NCBI RefSeq assembly: GCF_008831285.2
Contig: NC_045144.1
Span: forward strand, 18,615,716 to 18,679,715
Direction: 5' to 3'
Origin: Nymphaea colorata
Taxonomy: Eukaryota > Streptophyta > Magnoliopsida > Nymphaeales > Nymphaeaceae
DNA: 64,000 nt
The position numbers and the translations under genes are program-made. Below the pieces are notes generated by a model, which saw only the letters and a program-made list of their open reading frames with translations, did not search any database and was not told the DNA's origin. This document shows, piece after piece, positions 42,060 to 55,525 of this stretch. Position 1 is the stretch's first letter. Every line of letters begins with the position of its first letter.

Positions 42060-43720
42060 ATGTACAAAGCTGACAATATTACAATACAAATATGAAAGAA
42101 AATAATCAAAATCTACCATTCTTAAATAACTATTTACCTATATAAATAACTGAAAAACACCTAATTCTTACTACACCATACCATGAAAACGTAGAAGCTT
42201 TAATATTAAAGAGCAGTAAAAACGAAAAGAAGCAGTTGAATGATTCAAAAGCTATTTACAAAAAGGATAAATGAAATCACATTAGGCATATACGACATAA
42301 ATGAACTTCAACATATAGAACAAAAACTTTCATCCTTATAGTCAGAACTAAAAATAAAATTGATTGATGAAGATAATATAACCACACAACCACTATTAAA
42401 ATATGTACAAGATGATCTACTAGAATTTGATAAATACATGCAAAAACTACTAAAAGGAAGTTAAGTAAGAGAATCTAATTCAAAACATAGTAGTCGAGAT
42501 TTTATAATAAATAAACATAGCGAGCAAAAAAAAGACGAAACCATAATGGTTATAGATTATAGAAATCTTAATGTAAAAACAAAAACTTACAATTATTTTA
42601 TTCTAAATAAAATATTTAAATTAAAACAAATATCAGAATATCAATATTTTATTAAATTTGACTGCAAAAGTGGATTCTACCACCCTAAATTAGAAGAGGA
42701 AAGTAAATCTTTGACCGCGTTTGTAGTGACAAATGGATTTTACGAATGGAATGTATTACCATTTGAGTATAAAAATGTAACTAGAAGATTTCAAACTTTT
42801 ATGGATAAAAAATTTAAGGGATTAAATACCTATGTCATATATTGACGACATATTATTATACACATACATGAAAGAAGACCACTACACTTTACTTAGAGAA
42901 TTCATAAATTATGCTAAGAAAACAAGAAGAACAACAAGCAAAAGCAAAGCAATAATTTGTAAAAAATAGATAGAATTTCTATGAATAGAAATAAAAAAAA
43001 CAGGGATAAAAATGTAAAATCATATAGTACAAAAATAGCAAAGTTTGATTATTTAGATACAAAAGTAAAATTACAATCTTTTTTTGGTTTAGTCAACCAA
43101 GTTTGAGAATACATTCTTAAGTTGGCAGAATATTATAAACTTTTACAAACCAAATTAAAAAAGGATAAAGAGTATTATCAAGATGAAACTGACAGACAAT
43201 ATATACAAAAAATTTATAAGATTTGTAAAACCTACCTAAGTTAGAATTCTCAGATGAAACAAACGATTGTATTTGGATAATTGAATCAGATGCATACGAT
43301 AAAAGTTATGGATTAGTATTAAAATATAGATATAAAAGAGACACCAAAGAAAACCTTTGCAGGTATCACTCCGCAAGATTTAAAGAAAAAGAAAGCAAAT
43401 AGAAATTAATAGAAAAGAATTACTAGCATTATATTATGCACTCTTACTTTTTAAAATCTATATAGTGTTCACAAAATTTATAGTTAAAACCGACAATACA
43501 GGTAAAACATTTGGTTAAATGCAAAATTAAAAAATTTGTAAAAATAGAGATAGGAAGGTTAGTAAATAAAATAAAATTGTTTTGATTTTACAGTATCAAA
43601 AGCATTGAAAATAGTTTTGTGGATGTTCTTTCATCAGAGTAGAGGCTCCAGGAAAGATAAAGGAAAAAATTGACACCAAAATGACTAACTATGTAAATTT
43701 TTATGGAGATGCAGAAGGTA
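42060..43720 (+). pseudogene. Endogenous pararetrovirus (Caulimoviridae) polymerase remnant, decayed
   Basis: An open stretch at 42546-42845 reads MVIDYRNLN, then KFDCKSGF and an EWNVLPFEYKN segment, the conserved reverse transcriptase blocks of the plant pararetrovirus type. The frame shifts by one base directly before the YIDD box (about 42838-42850). Farther on, RNase H-like pieces are visible around 43280-43500 (an ESDA-like motif, a RKELLALYYAL-like helix and KTDNT). Several stops and frameshifts make it inactive. The sequence is strikingly A-rich compared with its neighbours. No movement or coat protein region was recognised. It is an old fragment and codes for no functional product. 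Confidence 0.8.
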
Positions 43721-44095
43721 GAGATCCCAAGTAGATATCAAAAATATCTAAAAACACATGTAAAAGAAAGACTATCGAAACCATATAAGAAGAAAATAAA
43801 CTTAAAACAGCATAGAAGAAAATTTTCCAAAACTATAATCTTGACGATAAGTTCAAGAGACCAAAAATAAAAACTACACCAGCAAAAAAGAAAAAGCCAA
43901 ACCATATTAGTAAAAATCACCAACGAAACTTGAAAGCGGTCACTACTTCCTAAATAACAACCCCAAGGAACCAAACCAAACAAAGGGAACATTATCATAT
44001 AATTACGGGCTATTAAACACAGTAACCTTCCTGAAACATGTAAGGCTACAAAAAGATATTTTAAAAAATAACAATGCCGACCTCATATATGTCCG
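43721..44095. other. AT-rich flank of the pararetroviral remnant
   Basis: No recognisable coding or RNA feature. It may be more of the same inserted viral sequence, since base composition is similar up to about 44000. Confidence 0.35.
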
Positions 44096-44097
44096 AA

Positions 44098-44170
44098 AGG
44101 ATACAATTAATCTTAGCCAAAAAGAAGAGAAAGGTGTGACTTACAACAACAGCAGTCCACTCCTTTTATA
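44098..44170 (-). ncRNA. U2 snRNA-like 5' fragment with a TATA box, probable pseudogene
   Basis: On the minus strand, ACCTTTCTC ... TTTTGGCTAAGAT (44138 down to about 44108) matches the highly conserved 5' end of plant U2 snRNA, which starts near ATACCTTTCTC. A TATAAAA box lies about 30 bp upstream (44164-44170), the normal spacing for plant U-snRNA genes. The GUAGUA branch-point pairing segment is shortened (TTGTATC), and later U2 stem-loops and the Sm site are not recognisable. No RTCCCACATCG upstream element in the right orientation was found. This is most likely a degenerate copy. Confidence 0.5.
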
Positions 44171-44219
44171 GCTCTGTCAGCCCCGCCACTTTCACCCGCC
44201 CATCGATACAGGACTAAAT

Positions 44220-45060
44220 AAGTGAAAGTCCCATATGTATGGTCATCGTATGATGAAGCAATTTTGCAGCATCATAAAATTCTTCTTGCAAGTTTAAGTC
44301 CCTCGGCTCTCCATGACAAGACCCTTTTGCTTCTTCACTTCACGAAGCTGGCAGCCAGACAAACACCTTTTCCCGATACCCACTTCAAATTTTCGCCGGA
44401 ACGCCGCCCAATGGTTCCGAGAAATCTTGACTATGCCGGAAAATCAACTGCTCCAATCGGTCAGAACAAAATCAAAAGGGAACAGAAAGGTGTCCCACTT
44501 GAGAAGAAACATGGAGGGGATTCATGTTCGGCAATTCCAAGGGATTAGAGCCAGAAGGACTGAAGTCCCTGAACCCCCAAAAACCTATGCAGTTGACGGG
44601 AAAAGAGATCCTCAAGCAGTGTCGCGATAAGCAACCAGAAAAGGGTTTTTTCCTTTGCTTATTGATGTGGTGAAGGAGCCGTTGAAGGTTTCGGTGTCTC
44701 AGAATATCTTTTGGTCTTCCATAGCTGTGTCGATGCTCATGGGACGGCCCATTATGATTGTCGTGGTTGGCATTTGGCAGGACGTAAAGGCTCATGAATG
44801 TTAACCATCAATTTCAAGAAGAAAAGCCAGTAAGTTTATTTTTTGCAACGGGAAGCGTTGTAGAGTTCTCGAGCAAGCGGAGAGAAACCGTTCCTGCTCT
44901 CCTGATACGAACGCTGCCAGGAGAGACTCCCACAACCATATCAGGTGCGCAGATGGTTTGTATCTGCTCCTGCAGATAGAAATTGTATATACGCTAGCAT
45001 ATTTTTGAAGGAAAAGTGCCCCAGTTAGATGCTGAAGATTTACTTGAACCATTTTCACTT
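44220..45060 (+). other. Unrecognised, possibly decayed coding sequence
   Basis: Overlapping plus-strand frames (44222-44548, 44313-44630) and a further frame at 44629-44805 have coding-like composition. The last includes a hydrophobic stretch, SMLMGRPIMIVVVGIW, that could be a membrane segment. The frames do not join without a shift near 44640 and match no family I know. It could be a broken gene fragment or chance. Confidence 0.25.
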
Positions 45061-45432
45061 CTTCTTCGCAGGTTCTTCACAGGTGAATAGTAGGCTGGCG
45101 GTTCTGGGTGCTTCTTTAAAATGGAAATAAACACTCATAAGACTCCAAGGCTGCGGGGTAGGCGTGGGTTTTGGACATACTTTTGGGGATGTTTTTTGTT
45201 TTTGTTACGGTGCTTAATGTAAATCCATCACTGGAAGTGAGATTAATCTCCTTAAAGTTTTTGTCCATCTAATTGGTGTTAGAGAGAGTTGTAAGTCATT
45301 TCAGGTTATCCCTTTCTTTGTTTTTTGTACGTGTAAATTTGGTTTTTTGAATCTCTTCGGTACGCTTTTTCGTTTGTACATGTAAATTTTGTTTTTTCAA
45401 TAAAAGGTAAGGAGCCAACTTTAAAGGCATCA
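45061..45432. other. Spacer before the hAT-type element
   Basis: Ordinary non-coding sequence ending in the target duplication TGAACAAG (45433-45440). No feature recognised. Confidence 0.35.
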
Positions 45433-45440
45433 TGAACAAG

Positions 45441-48400
45441 TAGGGCTGCACAACGAGTCGAGTTACTCGAACTCGACTCGTTTAACTCGACTCGTAAGTT
45501 TAAACGAGCTGCTTATTTAGTTAAGCGAGTCGAGCTCGAGTTGACGAGCCGACTCGTTTAATTAATCGAGTCGAGTTCATTTAAGTGAACTCGTTAAAGC
45601 TCGACTCGGCTCGTTTAGTTAATAAACCGATTTTTTTAAAACCGATTCAGATGAGAAAGCGGGAAGAATTTTAGGGTTTCCTGGCTTAAGCTACTTTCCT
45701 TTTTTTCGTTTTCGTTCTCACTTCTCCCTCTCTGAGCTCTCTCCGACTCTCCCTCTCTCGCCTCTCGGTCTCTCCAACTTCTCCTTCTCTAGTTCTCCCA
45801 TCTGGTCGTCTCCGACGTCTGCAGGGGGAGTCTCCGATGTCTGCAGGAGGAACCAGTCGTCCGCGGCCGTGGGCCATTTCAGCCTTCAGCCTTCAAGGTC
45901 AGCCGGCTGCTCCGCCTTCAGCCCAAGGTGAGGTCGTCCACTTCTCTGTCTCCAGTTCTCTCACTCTAGTTCTCCTGTCTCCGACGTCTGCAGGGGGAGT
46001 CTCCGACGTCGACACTCGACAGCCACTCTGAACAAGTGGACTTTGTGACTTTGGAGGCTTGGAGCACAACATCGTTAACGCCTTTAAAAAGACCGACGAT
46101 TCTTTCGTGTTCACTTATAAAAGCCGCGTCATTCACTCAGCCACTCCTCGGGCGGGAGGAAGAGGAAAGGGAGAGGAGACGCAAGAACTTGTGAGAAAGA
46201 GGTAACAAAAATTTCGACGTATCTTTCTCTTACCTAAGAATCTGAACTCTGCCATTTATTTGACCCTTTTTCTCATCTATGATGAGGGTCAGAGATTGAT
46301 GGTTTATTTTTCCTTTTTATTTTAGTTTTTTTTTCTATTGGAAAAGTAATGCTTTCTTGACTTGTTGATATTCTTATCTTTAGTACCTAGATGGTTCTCT
46401 TGCTCGTCATTTGATTTCCTGTTGAGAGCTCCTTTTTTCTTCTTTGAAGCACGGGCGACAGGAGGTACATGTCAATGGCTTCTGGGACCTTGCACAGTGA
46501 ATTCCATTGAACTTTCAGACGGTTCATCTTGCAGCAGTGGGGTAAGATCTTGAACATATTCTAATTTCCTCTTGGCAATCTCCTTTGTTCTGACTATATT
46601 TAACTTTCCGGTAGCTTCAATTTCCTTTTCCAAAATATATCTCCCTGTTTTTCAGTTTTTGCATCTCACTCAAGATGAAGTCTTGCTAATAGGAGTCTCT
46701 TCATCTTGCCAGTGGCTTGCATGTGTTCTGAAATTTTTATGCTGAATTTCTGTTTATTTTGCCTGAGTGTGGCTGGGCATGGCTGCTAGAGGGATGGAGA
46801 GACATGGTTTTACACACCTGGGCAAGTAACAATGTCTCTGAACCCAGATTGTGGGTTCTCCGCATCAAATTGAGGAAAAGCATTATCTAAATTTATGGAA
46901 TTGGTCTATTCATCTTGCTAGCAGTCTGAAGTGTCTTTTGATGTCCTTTTGATTTGATGCATTAATCTTGAGAAAAAAATTTCATCACTAGAGCTGAACT
47001 ATCAGACCTTTTATAGTTTATGTTTCTTTGTATATTTCTTTAAAGAAGGTGTAGTGTATTTGCTTATACTGGAAATGCTAGCTAATTGTATTTGCTCATT
47101 CAGAACTGAGTCACAAATTGTCCTTGAGAAAATAATTGGTGGATGTGTTCATTGTTGCATTTCTTGCTTGTTGCCTGTTGGAACTTACACTGATTATATT
47201 ATTTCTTTAGATGCTGGGGATATGTCCAAGGGAAGCGGTACTTATATAGGGAAGTTGAGGTGAGTTCTAATATCAAAATCGTTCTTCACTGAAGACCAAT
47301 GGCTGAAGACCAATGGCCAATGGGCTGGTTTCTCTGCTGAAGAAACAGGTGAGTTCTAATATCACCTGTTTCTTCCTAGAACCACATCAATCCATGCAAT
47401 GTGTCAGCAAGGTACAAAGAAAAACAGAGGGAAAAAATGTGTCAATGGTTCACAAGATGTTTATTAGTTGAAACTTGAAAGATAGCTGAATTTTTTATAG
47501 TTTATAAGTTTTCAGAGTTTCAACATTTTAATTGAGCAATTTTTTCCCATGATGAAAATCACATAAGCAACAATATTTTGTGCAATCAATGGTCATCTTT
47601 TGTTACTAGCTAAAAAGTCATAACTTTTATTGTTTGCTTTAGATGTATTCAATGGTTCATGTTCTTGAAATTGCTAACATGTTCAATGCTAAAAACAAGG
47701 GGACCAAGGAGAATGCATTGTGTTATGGATGCCATTCCAGCAACAACAATTGAACCTCGTTGCCCCAACACAGACTGAGTTTCTGCTCAGTGGCCTTGAC
47801 TCCTTCTCATCATATCCTTTTTTCAGATCTAAGTCTATTCACTTAGGTTCATTCTACATGGTACGTTTTTGCAGCTTTTGTGTCTGCGTCAAAGATTGTG
47901 ATCAGTGACCGAGAATGCTATATTATTACTTGGTGTAGGTTGTAGCCATCAAGCAGCTTGACCGCAATGGGTTGCAAGGAAACAGGGAATTCCTTGTTGA
48001 GGTTTTGATGCTAAGTCTACTTCATCACAGTAACCTTGTTAATCAGATCGGGTATTGTGCTGATGGGGTTCAGAGATTGTTGGTTTAATGGTTTATGAAT
48101 ATATGCCACTAGGATCATGGGAAGATCATCTACATGGTACGTTTTCCTCCATCATTTGAGCTTATGGTTTAATACACTTTCTTTTCATTTACCTCTAGTG
48201 TCACTTTTTGATACAGATCTTCTGATAAAAAACGACTGGACTGGAATACTAGAATGAAAATTGCAGCTGGTGCAGCGAAAGGATTGGAATATTTGCATGA
48301 CAATGTAATATACCGTGACAAGAAATGCTCAAAGATTCTGTTTTTTATATGTTTCTCTAAGCCAAGGAGAAGGCTATTGCACATCTGAAATGTTGTCACA

Positions 48401-48740
48401 TAGCTTGCAAAGTAATTAGGTGAAGTTGCAACCTTTTTTTCATTTTTGTTCAAGCTTTCTGCAGTTACTGTCTACGTGATAACGAGTAAATCGAGCTATT
48501 TTGAAGAAAAACGAGCTTATCGAGCTTAATCGAGCTCAACAAGTAAGTATGAGTAGTTAAACGAGCTTATCGAGCTTAATCGAGTCGAGTTCGAGCTTGA
48601 CAAGTCACTATCGAGTCGAGTTCGAGCCAGGATAGTCGAGCCTTAATCGAGCTCGAGTCGAGTCGAGCTCATGTCTTATTTAGTCGAGCCGAGTTCGAGC
48701 TGACCAAGCTCGAGCTCGACTCGGCTCGTGTTCAGCCCTA
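45441..48740. mobile_element. hAT-type non-autonomous element, 3300 bp, carrying captured gene sequence
   Basis: An exact 8-bp target duplication TGAACAAG flanks it (45433-45440 and 48741-48748). The left end is TAGGGCTGCACAACGAG and the right end in reverse is TAGGGCTGAACACGAG, terminal inverted repeats of the hAT type. Both subterminal regions (45450-45630 and 48480-48730) are dense in CGAG/CTCG motifs, like the transposase-binding repeats of hAT elements. No transposase frame is visible. The interior holds a CT-rich leader-like region with a TATA-like CTTATAAAAG near 46116, a duplicated TCTCCGACGTCTGCAGG phrase (45809 and 45980), and a broken kinase fragment. Confidence 0.8.
47939..48345 (+). 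pseudogene. Receptor-like cytoplasmic kinase (PBS1-like, subfamily VII) fragment
   Basis: The first exon piece (47939-48136, acceptor GTAG|GTT) reads [18 protein letters not shown], then a LHH-NLV-IGYCADG segment: the ATP-binding lysine and alphaC part of an RLCK-VII kinase. A small duplication (GGTTTAATGGTTTAT) near 48085 shifts the frame before the YEYMPLGS-like block. The second piece starts after an acceptor at 48216 and reads [21 protein letters not shown], then VIYRD with a short deletion and the catalytic loop altered, and stops there. Most of the kinase lobe is missing. Splice sites remain, so the copy came from genomic DNA and not from mRNA. It lies inside the hAT-type element. Confidence 0.85.
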
Positions 48741-48748
48741 TGAACAAG

Positions 48749-48768
48749 GGCAGAGCCATAATCCTTCC

Positions 48769-48866
<98 letters not shown>

Positions 48867-48986
48867 TTTAAAAAAGTTTCATTTAGCTTACATAAAAAAT
48901 TAAAAAAACTATTTGTTTACCCTTATTAAAATTTCAAACTATAGTTTTCCCCTCATAATGAAAAGTTGTTGGCTTCACCACTCTGC
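48749..48986. repeat. Short GC-ended repeat, copy 2, with (TA)n(GT)n inside
   Basis: GGCAGAGCC at 48749 and TTGGCTTCACCACTCTGC at the right border repeat the layout of 13972-14161. A (TA)n(GT)n tract lies at 48771-48862. It directly abuts the target duplication of the hAT-type element. Confidence 0.45.
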
Positions 48987-49768
48987 TCAGCTCTATGCAT
49001 GAACATCCTAAACCGATGAGGAAGACCATGGTAATGTAAGCATCAGTTGTCAAAGAGCCTCGTTCTACTGCTCAATAGCATTTGGTTTTCATAGTGCTAG
49101 TTCTTGGTATCTTGATTTTCCCAATCCAAATCCTTTACGGAGAGTTGTAGTTGTTTGGCATTAAGAACACTATATGACTATACTTTTGATGCTAATACAC
49201 CGACTAATTGAGTGTGAGTTGGAATACATGAGCTGATGAACTCGGGTCCAGATCCAACCTGGTTTAGATTCCAAGTTATTTAGCCAATAGGTCAGATTTT
49301 TTACCTACCTATTTTAGTCTACGCCAACAAAATTAATAAACCATTCATGATTTAGTTCATACATTTAAACATATTTTTTGACGTATATATATTGTTTTGC
49401 TCATATACTTCATTTACGGACATAATTAACAGCATCATGTATAGCATATCTAAACTTAGATAAAAAAGCATAACATAAGTTTCTAGACATCAAGAGCAAA
49501 TCTCATTTGTATGTTGACAAGCACATATATTTCAATTCATTAGCACAAAAGTCTGGTTCTCAAGTATTAATCCAAGTAAATTCATAATTTTACAAAACAT
49601 AAGCACATGAGACTTACGTGAGATAAACTAGATTCAGATCCAAATCTCTTTGTAACAATTATCCAAGCACAAATCTATATGCTTAATCAAAACAAATACA
49701 ACATGATTCTATGACCATCATCAGATTGATATGCAACAGTTAGCAAAGTTACAAACATATATATGTGC
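48987..49768. other. Intergenic, no gene supported
   Basis: AT-rich sequence without any recognisable coding frame, RNA gene or transposon end. Confidence 0.45.
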
Positions 49769-50975
<1,207 letters not shown>

Positions 50976-52601
50976 GCGTCTAGAATTTTTTTTTTTTCTT
51001 TTAAAGCAAGAAAACCCTATTGGGACAACTCTAACGACTCTTTTTATCTATTTCCTGCTAATACTTATCGGTGGGCATTTGAACGGAGACAGAGATTAGC
51101 AAAATCCAACTCCTTGTGTGTGAGTTTTACCCATGATTAAGTTTTACCATTGTCACATATATCGTGTGTGTGTGGGTATTATAAGGCGAGAAATTTTTCG
51201 GGTATAATACGGTATAGTTGTATATCTTGAGAATATCTTGGAAAAATCTCAGAAATTTTTTTAAAAATCTAAAACATTTAATAAATCCTGAAAATTATAA
51301 AAAATGAAAATTAATAAAAAAACAAAAAATGTGAAAAAAAACACATATAATACGCATTTTTTCACATTTTTTTTATTTTCTGACATTTAAAAAAAACGTG
51401 TCTAATTGCTGTTTTATACGGCTAACTTATTTCTCAGGTATTATATTTCCTTTTTTCAAATAATAACCGTTTTATGTGACAATTACCCGTTTTATGTGGA
51501 TGAGTTGTTCCAACCTAATTCGATCCATTTAGATCTCATACGGGTGAAATTGGATTCCTATGTTCAAGTGTCCAACTTGGTTGACTGAGCAATTTGGAAA
51601 GAAAAAAAAAAAGAAGAAAGCAGTTGAAATTAAAAAATTCAGTCAATCAAAGTCAAAACAAATAACGTAGACTTTTGCTTAGTCCTAAAGTAAAATTAAC
51701 CTATGTTCAAGCTTATCCAGCTTCTTATTTTCTAGAACTCTAACAACTTACCCTTTTTCTTTTCTTTTTTTACTGAATGAGCGGGGTTTCCCATTGTACA
51801 GAAGAAAGTCGAAACCTCCACCCAACCCCTTATTCCTTAGGGTACAATGTCTGCTTTCAGTGCCCCGGGTGTCACCCCACCGTACTTCAGCTTGCACGTC
51901 AGTGGCCTCTTTTTGCAACATAAAAGGTTGATGCTACCGGAATTCAAAATGAAATCAGCCACCTACCAGCCCCTACCCCAACCGTTGAGCCAACCCTTTT
52001 TGGAGATTTTTTTTTTCATTCTTTCTTTAGAAAAAGGATAAATCACATAAGTATCTTTGAATTTAAGACTTTTGAGTTAATAGTTTTTTTACATTATCGC
52101 AACCCAATTATGGTGAAAGAATATCTATTAATTGAACTGATTATCGATTACTTTCTCTGTCTCTGAATAATTGGTGTACCTTAAAAACCGCACCCAATTA
52201 GAAAGTCGCTTAATGTCACCTCTAGAGAAACCATATTAAGATAATAGTACGAATTAATTAAATAATGTCATAATAAAATATATGCGAATAGGAAATAGAC
52301 TACCACATTAAAGTCTCCATGACCACAAGACTAAGCCACATAATTAAACGCTTGTGGATAAATGTTGAAGGTCTACTAGTACAGCATGTCTTATCTACTA
52401 CTTTTTTTTTTCTACACTCATTTCCTGCTTCTTCTCACTCATTCACTTCTCCCTCACTTTCTCTGCTGCTCTTCATTCAATTCTCGCTCACTCTCTCTCT
52501 TCCCCAGTCTTTTATCTTTTCATAAGATCCTCACTCTTTAACAATCATGCCATTTTTTTAATCACACTTCCTCACTTGAATCTCACACCGCATTCCTCTC
52601 A

Positions 52602-52649
<48 letters not shown>

Positions 52650-53382
52650 TCATTCTTAGTACCACGTCATTAGGACAAGAAAAATTATGAAGAAGCGACC
52701 TTTCTGTCAAGTTCTAACAAATATGTATGTTTTCAGGTGCAGATGCTTTCTTGATAGCGAAAAATCAGAGAAAACATTCAAAAGAGCAGAATGATGAGAA
52801 GAAAACGAACCTTTCCCTGAACTAATGTGACTTGATCGTCTTTTTCTTTTTCCAGTTGACAAGTGTCGAGAAAATGGTGTCTCCAATTGGACAGCCCATA
52901 ATAGTCGAGCCACTGCTAAGCATGGATATTCTCTTTCTCTTTCTCTCTCTCTCTTTCTCTCTCTTTATATATATATATATATATATGAAAGTTAGCAAAA
53001 CTAGATTATCCAAGGTAAAAACTAGACTATTAAAATATTTCTTTTTCAATCTAACCTTATAGATATAATGTTAGGAGTGATTTGATGAGAAACATATATT
53101 ATGTTAGCAGTTTTTTTGCTTAAATAATGTTTTCTCAATAGTTAAAAATGAACTGCTCTTATGCCATCAAAATTTGATAGTAGAAAGAACTTTTTTTTTT
53201 ATAAAAATGACTTAAACTAAAACATAATTTATATTAAATTAGTATTTATAAACATATTAGAAGGTTTATTAACATTTTTTAACACGTAATTAAGAAGCAG
53301 AAGCTTGGTTTTTATCCCTCACTCAAGTGATTTGGTATCTACCAGTCACTCATCTATATATATATATATATATACATGCTTC
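50976..53382. other. Intergenic, no gene supported
   Basis: A stretch at 51230-51450 with AAAAAACGTG-type wording resembles the AT-rich dispersed repeat. CT-rich and (TA)n tracts occur at 52594-52650 and 52930-52986. No coding frame has family support. Confidence 0.45.
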
Positions 53383-53469
53383 TATTCTTATTTCATTCTT
53401 CACATTTTATATATATAATAATAGATTCCATTATTATATATATATAATGTGAAGAATGAAATAAGAATA
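53383..53469. repeat. Near-perfect 87-bp hairpin
   Basis: TATTCTTATTTCATTCTTCA at 53383 is mirrored by TGAAGAATGAAATAAGAATA ending at 53469. The inner TATATATAATAAT sequences pair as well, leaving a loop of only a few bases (around 53424-53430). It could be a minimal fold-back element. No protein is encoded. Confidence 0.8.
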
Positions 53470-54866
53470 CAAGCACGTCGACCATGGGAGATGAGGATGA
53501 CTGATCAAGTGTCAAGGGTCGTGCTTTTGAGTGCTTACCTAGGTTAGAGTGATAGTGATATAAGATTTCCCCTCTCACTCATTAATTTATTGGAGTCATA
53601 GTTCGACCATGATGAACCATAAATATGTCTAGCAAACGCCTGGAAAACTTGATCCACGTCTCACCGACAGTTTACTGTTACTGTTGCACGTCAACTTAAA
53701 CTATTCAAACAACTATAACAATTGTTGTAAGCCTTTAACCTTCGCGTATAAGCTTCAATAGGCATAGTGTAGCTAGTTGGACTGGCGGATCGTTGAAAGT
53801 TTTGTCATCAGTTTGATTTTTATGGGTACTATACTTTTGAACTGCAAATATTGCAAATAAAAAATATTCTAGTTGATGGGTATATGACGAGGCGTCTGCC
53901 TGTTCGGGGTATCTCTCTCTTGACCAGCTTATGGAATATACATTCAAATCTTACAACTAAAATCTTACAACTCAATCTCTCTCTCCTCTCTCTCTCTTGG
54001 TTGCATATGTTTTTGAATAAGAAAAACTCTGCTAGAATTCTGAACAAAAATTTCTGAGATGAAAATTAAGCTGATTCTAGGCGAAGTCGTGGTGGAAAAC
54101 AAATACGCAGATGTGAGAAAGAATGAAAAAAAAAAAAAAAACAAATGCAAGTGAAATGTTTGATTAGTTTATATGAGAGTATCTAAGCGTACGTGTGGAA
54201 TTTAGAAATATAAACACTGCCCACACCAGTTTGCATATGTTGGCTGTTTGAATCTTTGGAAGATATATGTCTGATAATGGACTCAGCATGGCTCGTTTAC
54301 TTGAAAACATGCTTTGAATACTGAACAAAATCAAATACTTTATTCCCTAGGGCGAAATCTAGATGCACTGGGATTTTCAGATGCTCATAAACTATTTATA
54401 AAATTCTTTGACCTTCTGCCACATGAAAATATATATATATATTCTCTATGCACGGCTTCAGCGATCACGTCTGCATGGTCTGATTTTTATAAAGTATGCA
54501 ACAAAACTTAATATTGACTGCCAACAATCTTCAAAACCCTAATTATCCAATTTAAAGCTCTTGTAGGAATCTAATTTAATAAGAAGAGAGCACCACGTTG
54601 TCATAGTTAAAATCAAACTTCCTCTTTCTTTCCGCATTTGGTATTTACTTTTGAGCATTGAAAGAAGAGAGGAAAATAGAGAAAGATCACGACGTACCAT
54701 AGTGTTACATAAAAATCAAAAATTATAATCAGAGCATCAAAAGAAGAACAGCAAAAATGCTTGAAGTAACAAAAAACCTTACAATTATTAAAAAAATCAG
54801 CATATACAAGCGATGCATGGCACCACTGTGTTGGCAGATGAATTGATTTTGATTTTGCAATGATCC

Positions 54867-54965
<99 letters not shown>

Positions 54966-55412
54966 CAGGTCATGGGAAATGAAGGCATCCTCCTGAGAAA
55001 GCGCGGCTAGTGGATAAGTAATGTGGAAGAGGCCATGGCCTTCATGAACATCATCAGCAGTGCTGCGATCAACTGTAAAAGATTATAATTTTTTTTTCTT
55101 CCACCATTTTCAAACATCATGCATTTCAGAAAACGGTAAACCCCCGCCTTGGAGCTTCTCTCTCTTCTTCATCCAGCCTCTTAGCTTCGCTTATAGCCAT
55201 TAAACGCTGTCTCTACCAATAAAAAACCAAGCACGTTCTCCACACACCATTTTTTTTTGCAGGTGAATCATCCCACCAGAAAATTATAAAAAAATATGCA
55301 TGTAGTTAAATAATAAATAATTTTGAAAAGACACCACCAGAAGCAAGGGCATCCTGGTCATTTCGCATGCAGAGGCCTAAGTGCATGTGAAATAGAAGGC
55401 TTCCCCTTCACT

Positions 55413-55417
<5 letters not shown>
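53470..55417. other. Intergenic and upstream region of the zinc-finger gene
   Basis: No gene supported. A (TA)n then (GA)n tract lies at 54871-54960. The rest is AT-rich non-coding sequence, part of which is presumably promoter for the gene at 55526. Confidence 0.45.

Positions 55418-55465
<48 letters not shown>
55418..55465 (+). promoter_or_regulatory. (GA)n tract in the leader/promoter of the zinc-finger gene
   Basis: A nearly pure GA run lies 60-110 bp before the ATG. GA tracts near plant gene starts are known binding sites of BPC (GAGA-binding) factors. Whether this one is in the promoter or the 5' UTR cannot be decided from sequence. Confidence 0.4.
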
Positions 55466-55525
55466 TTGTGGCCTTGTGCTATCTATCTCTCACTTGCACC
55501 AACCCTTTGCTTGTCTTCCTCATCA

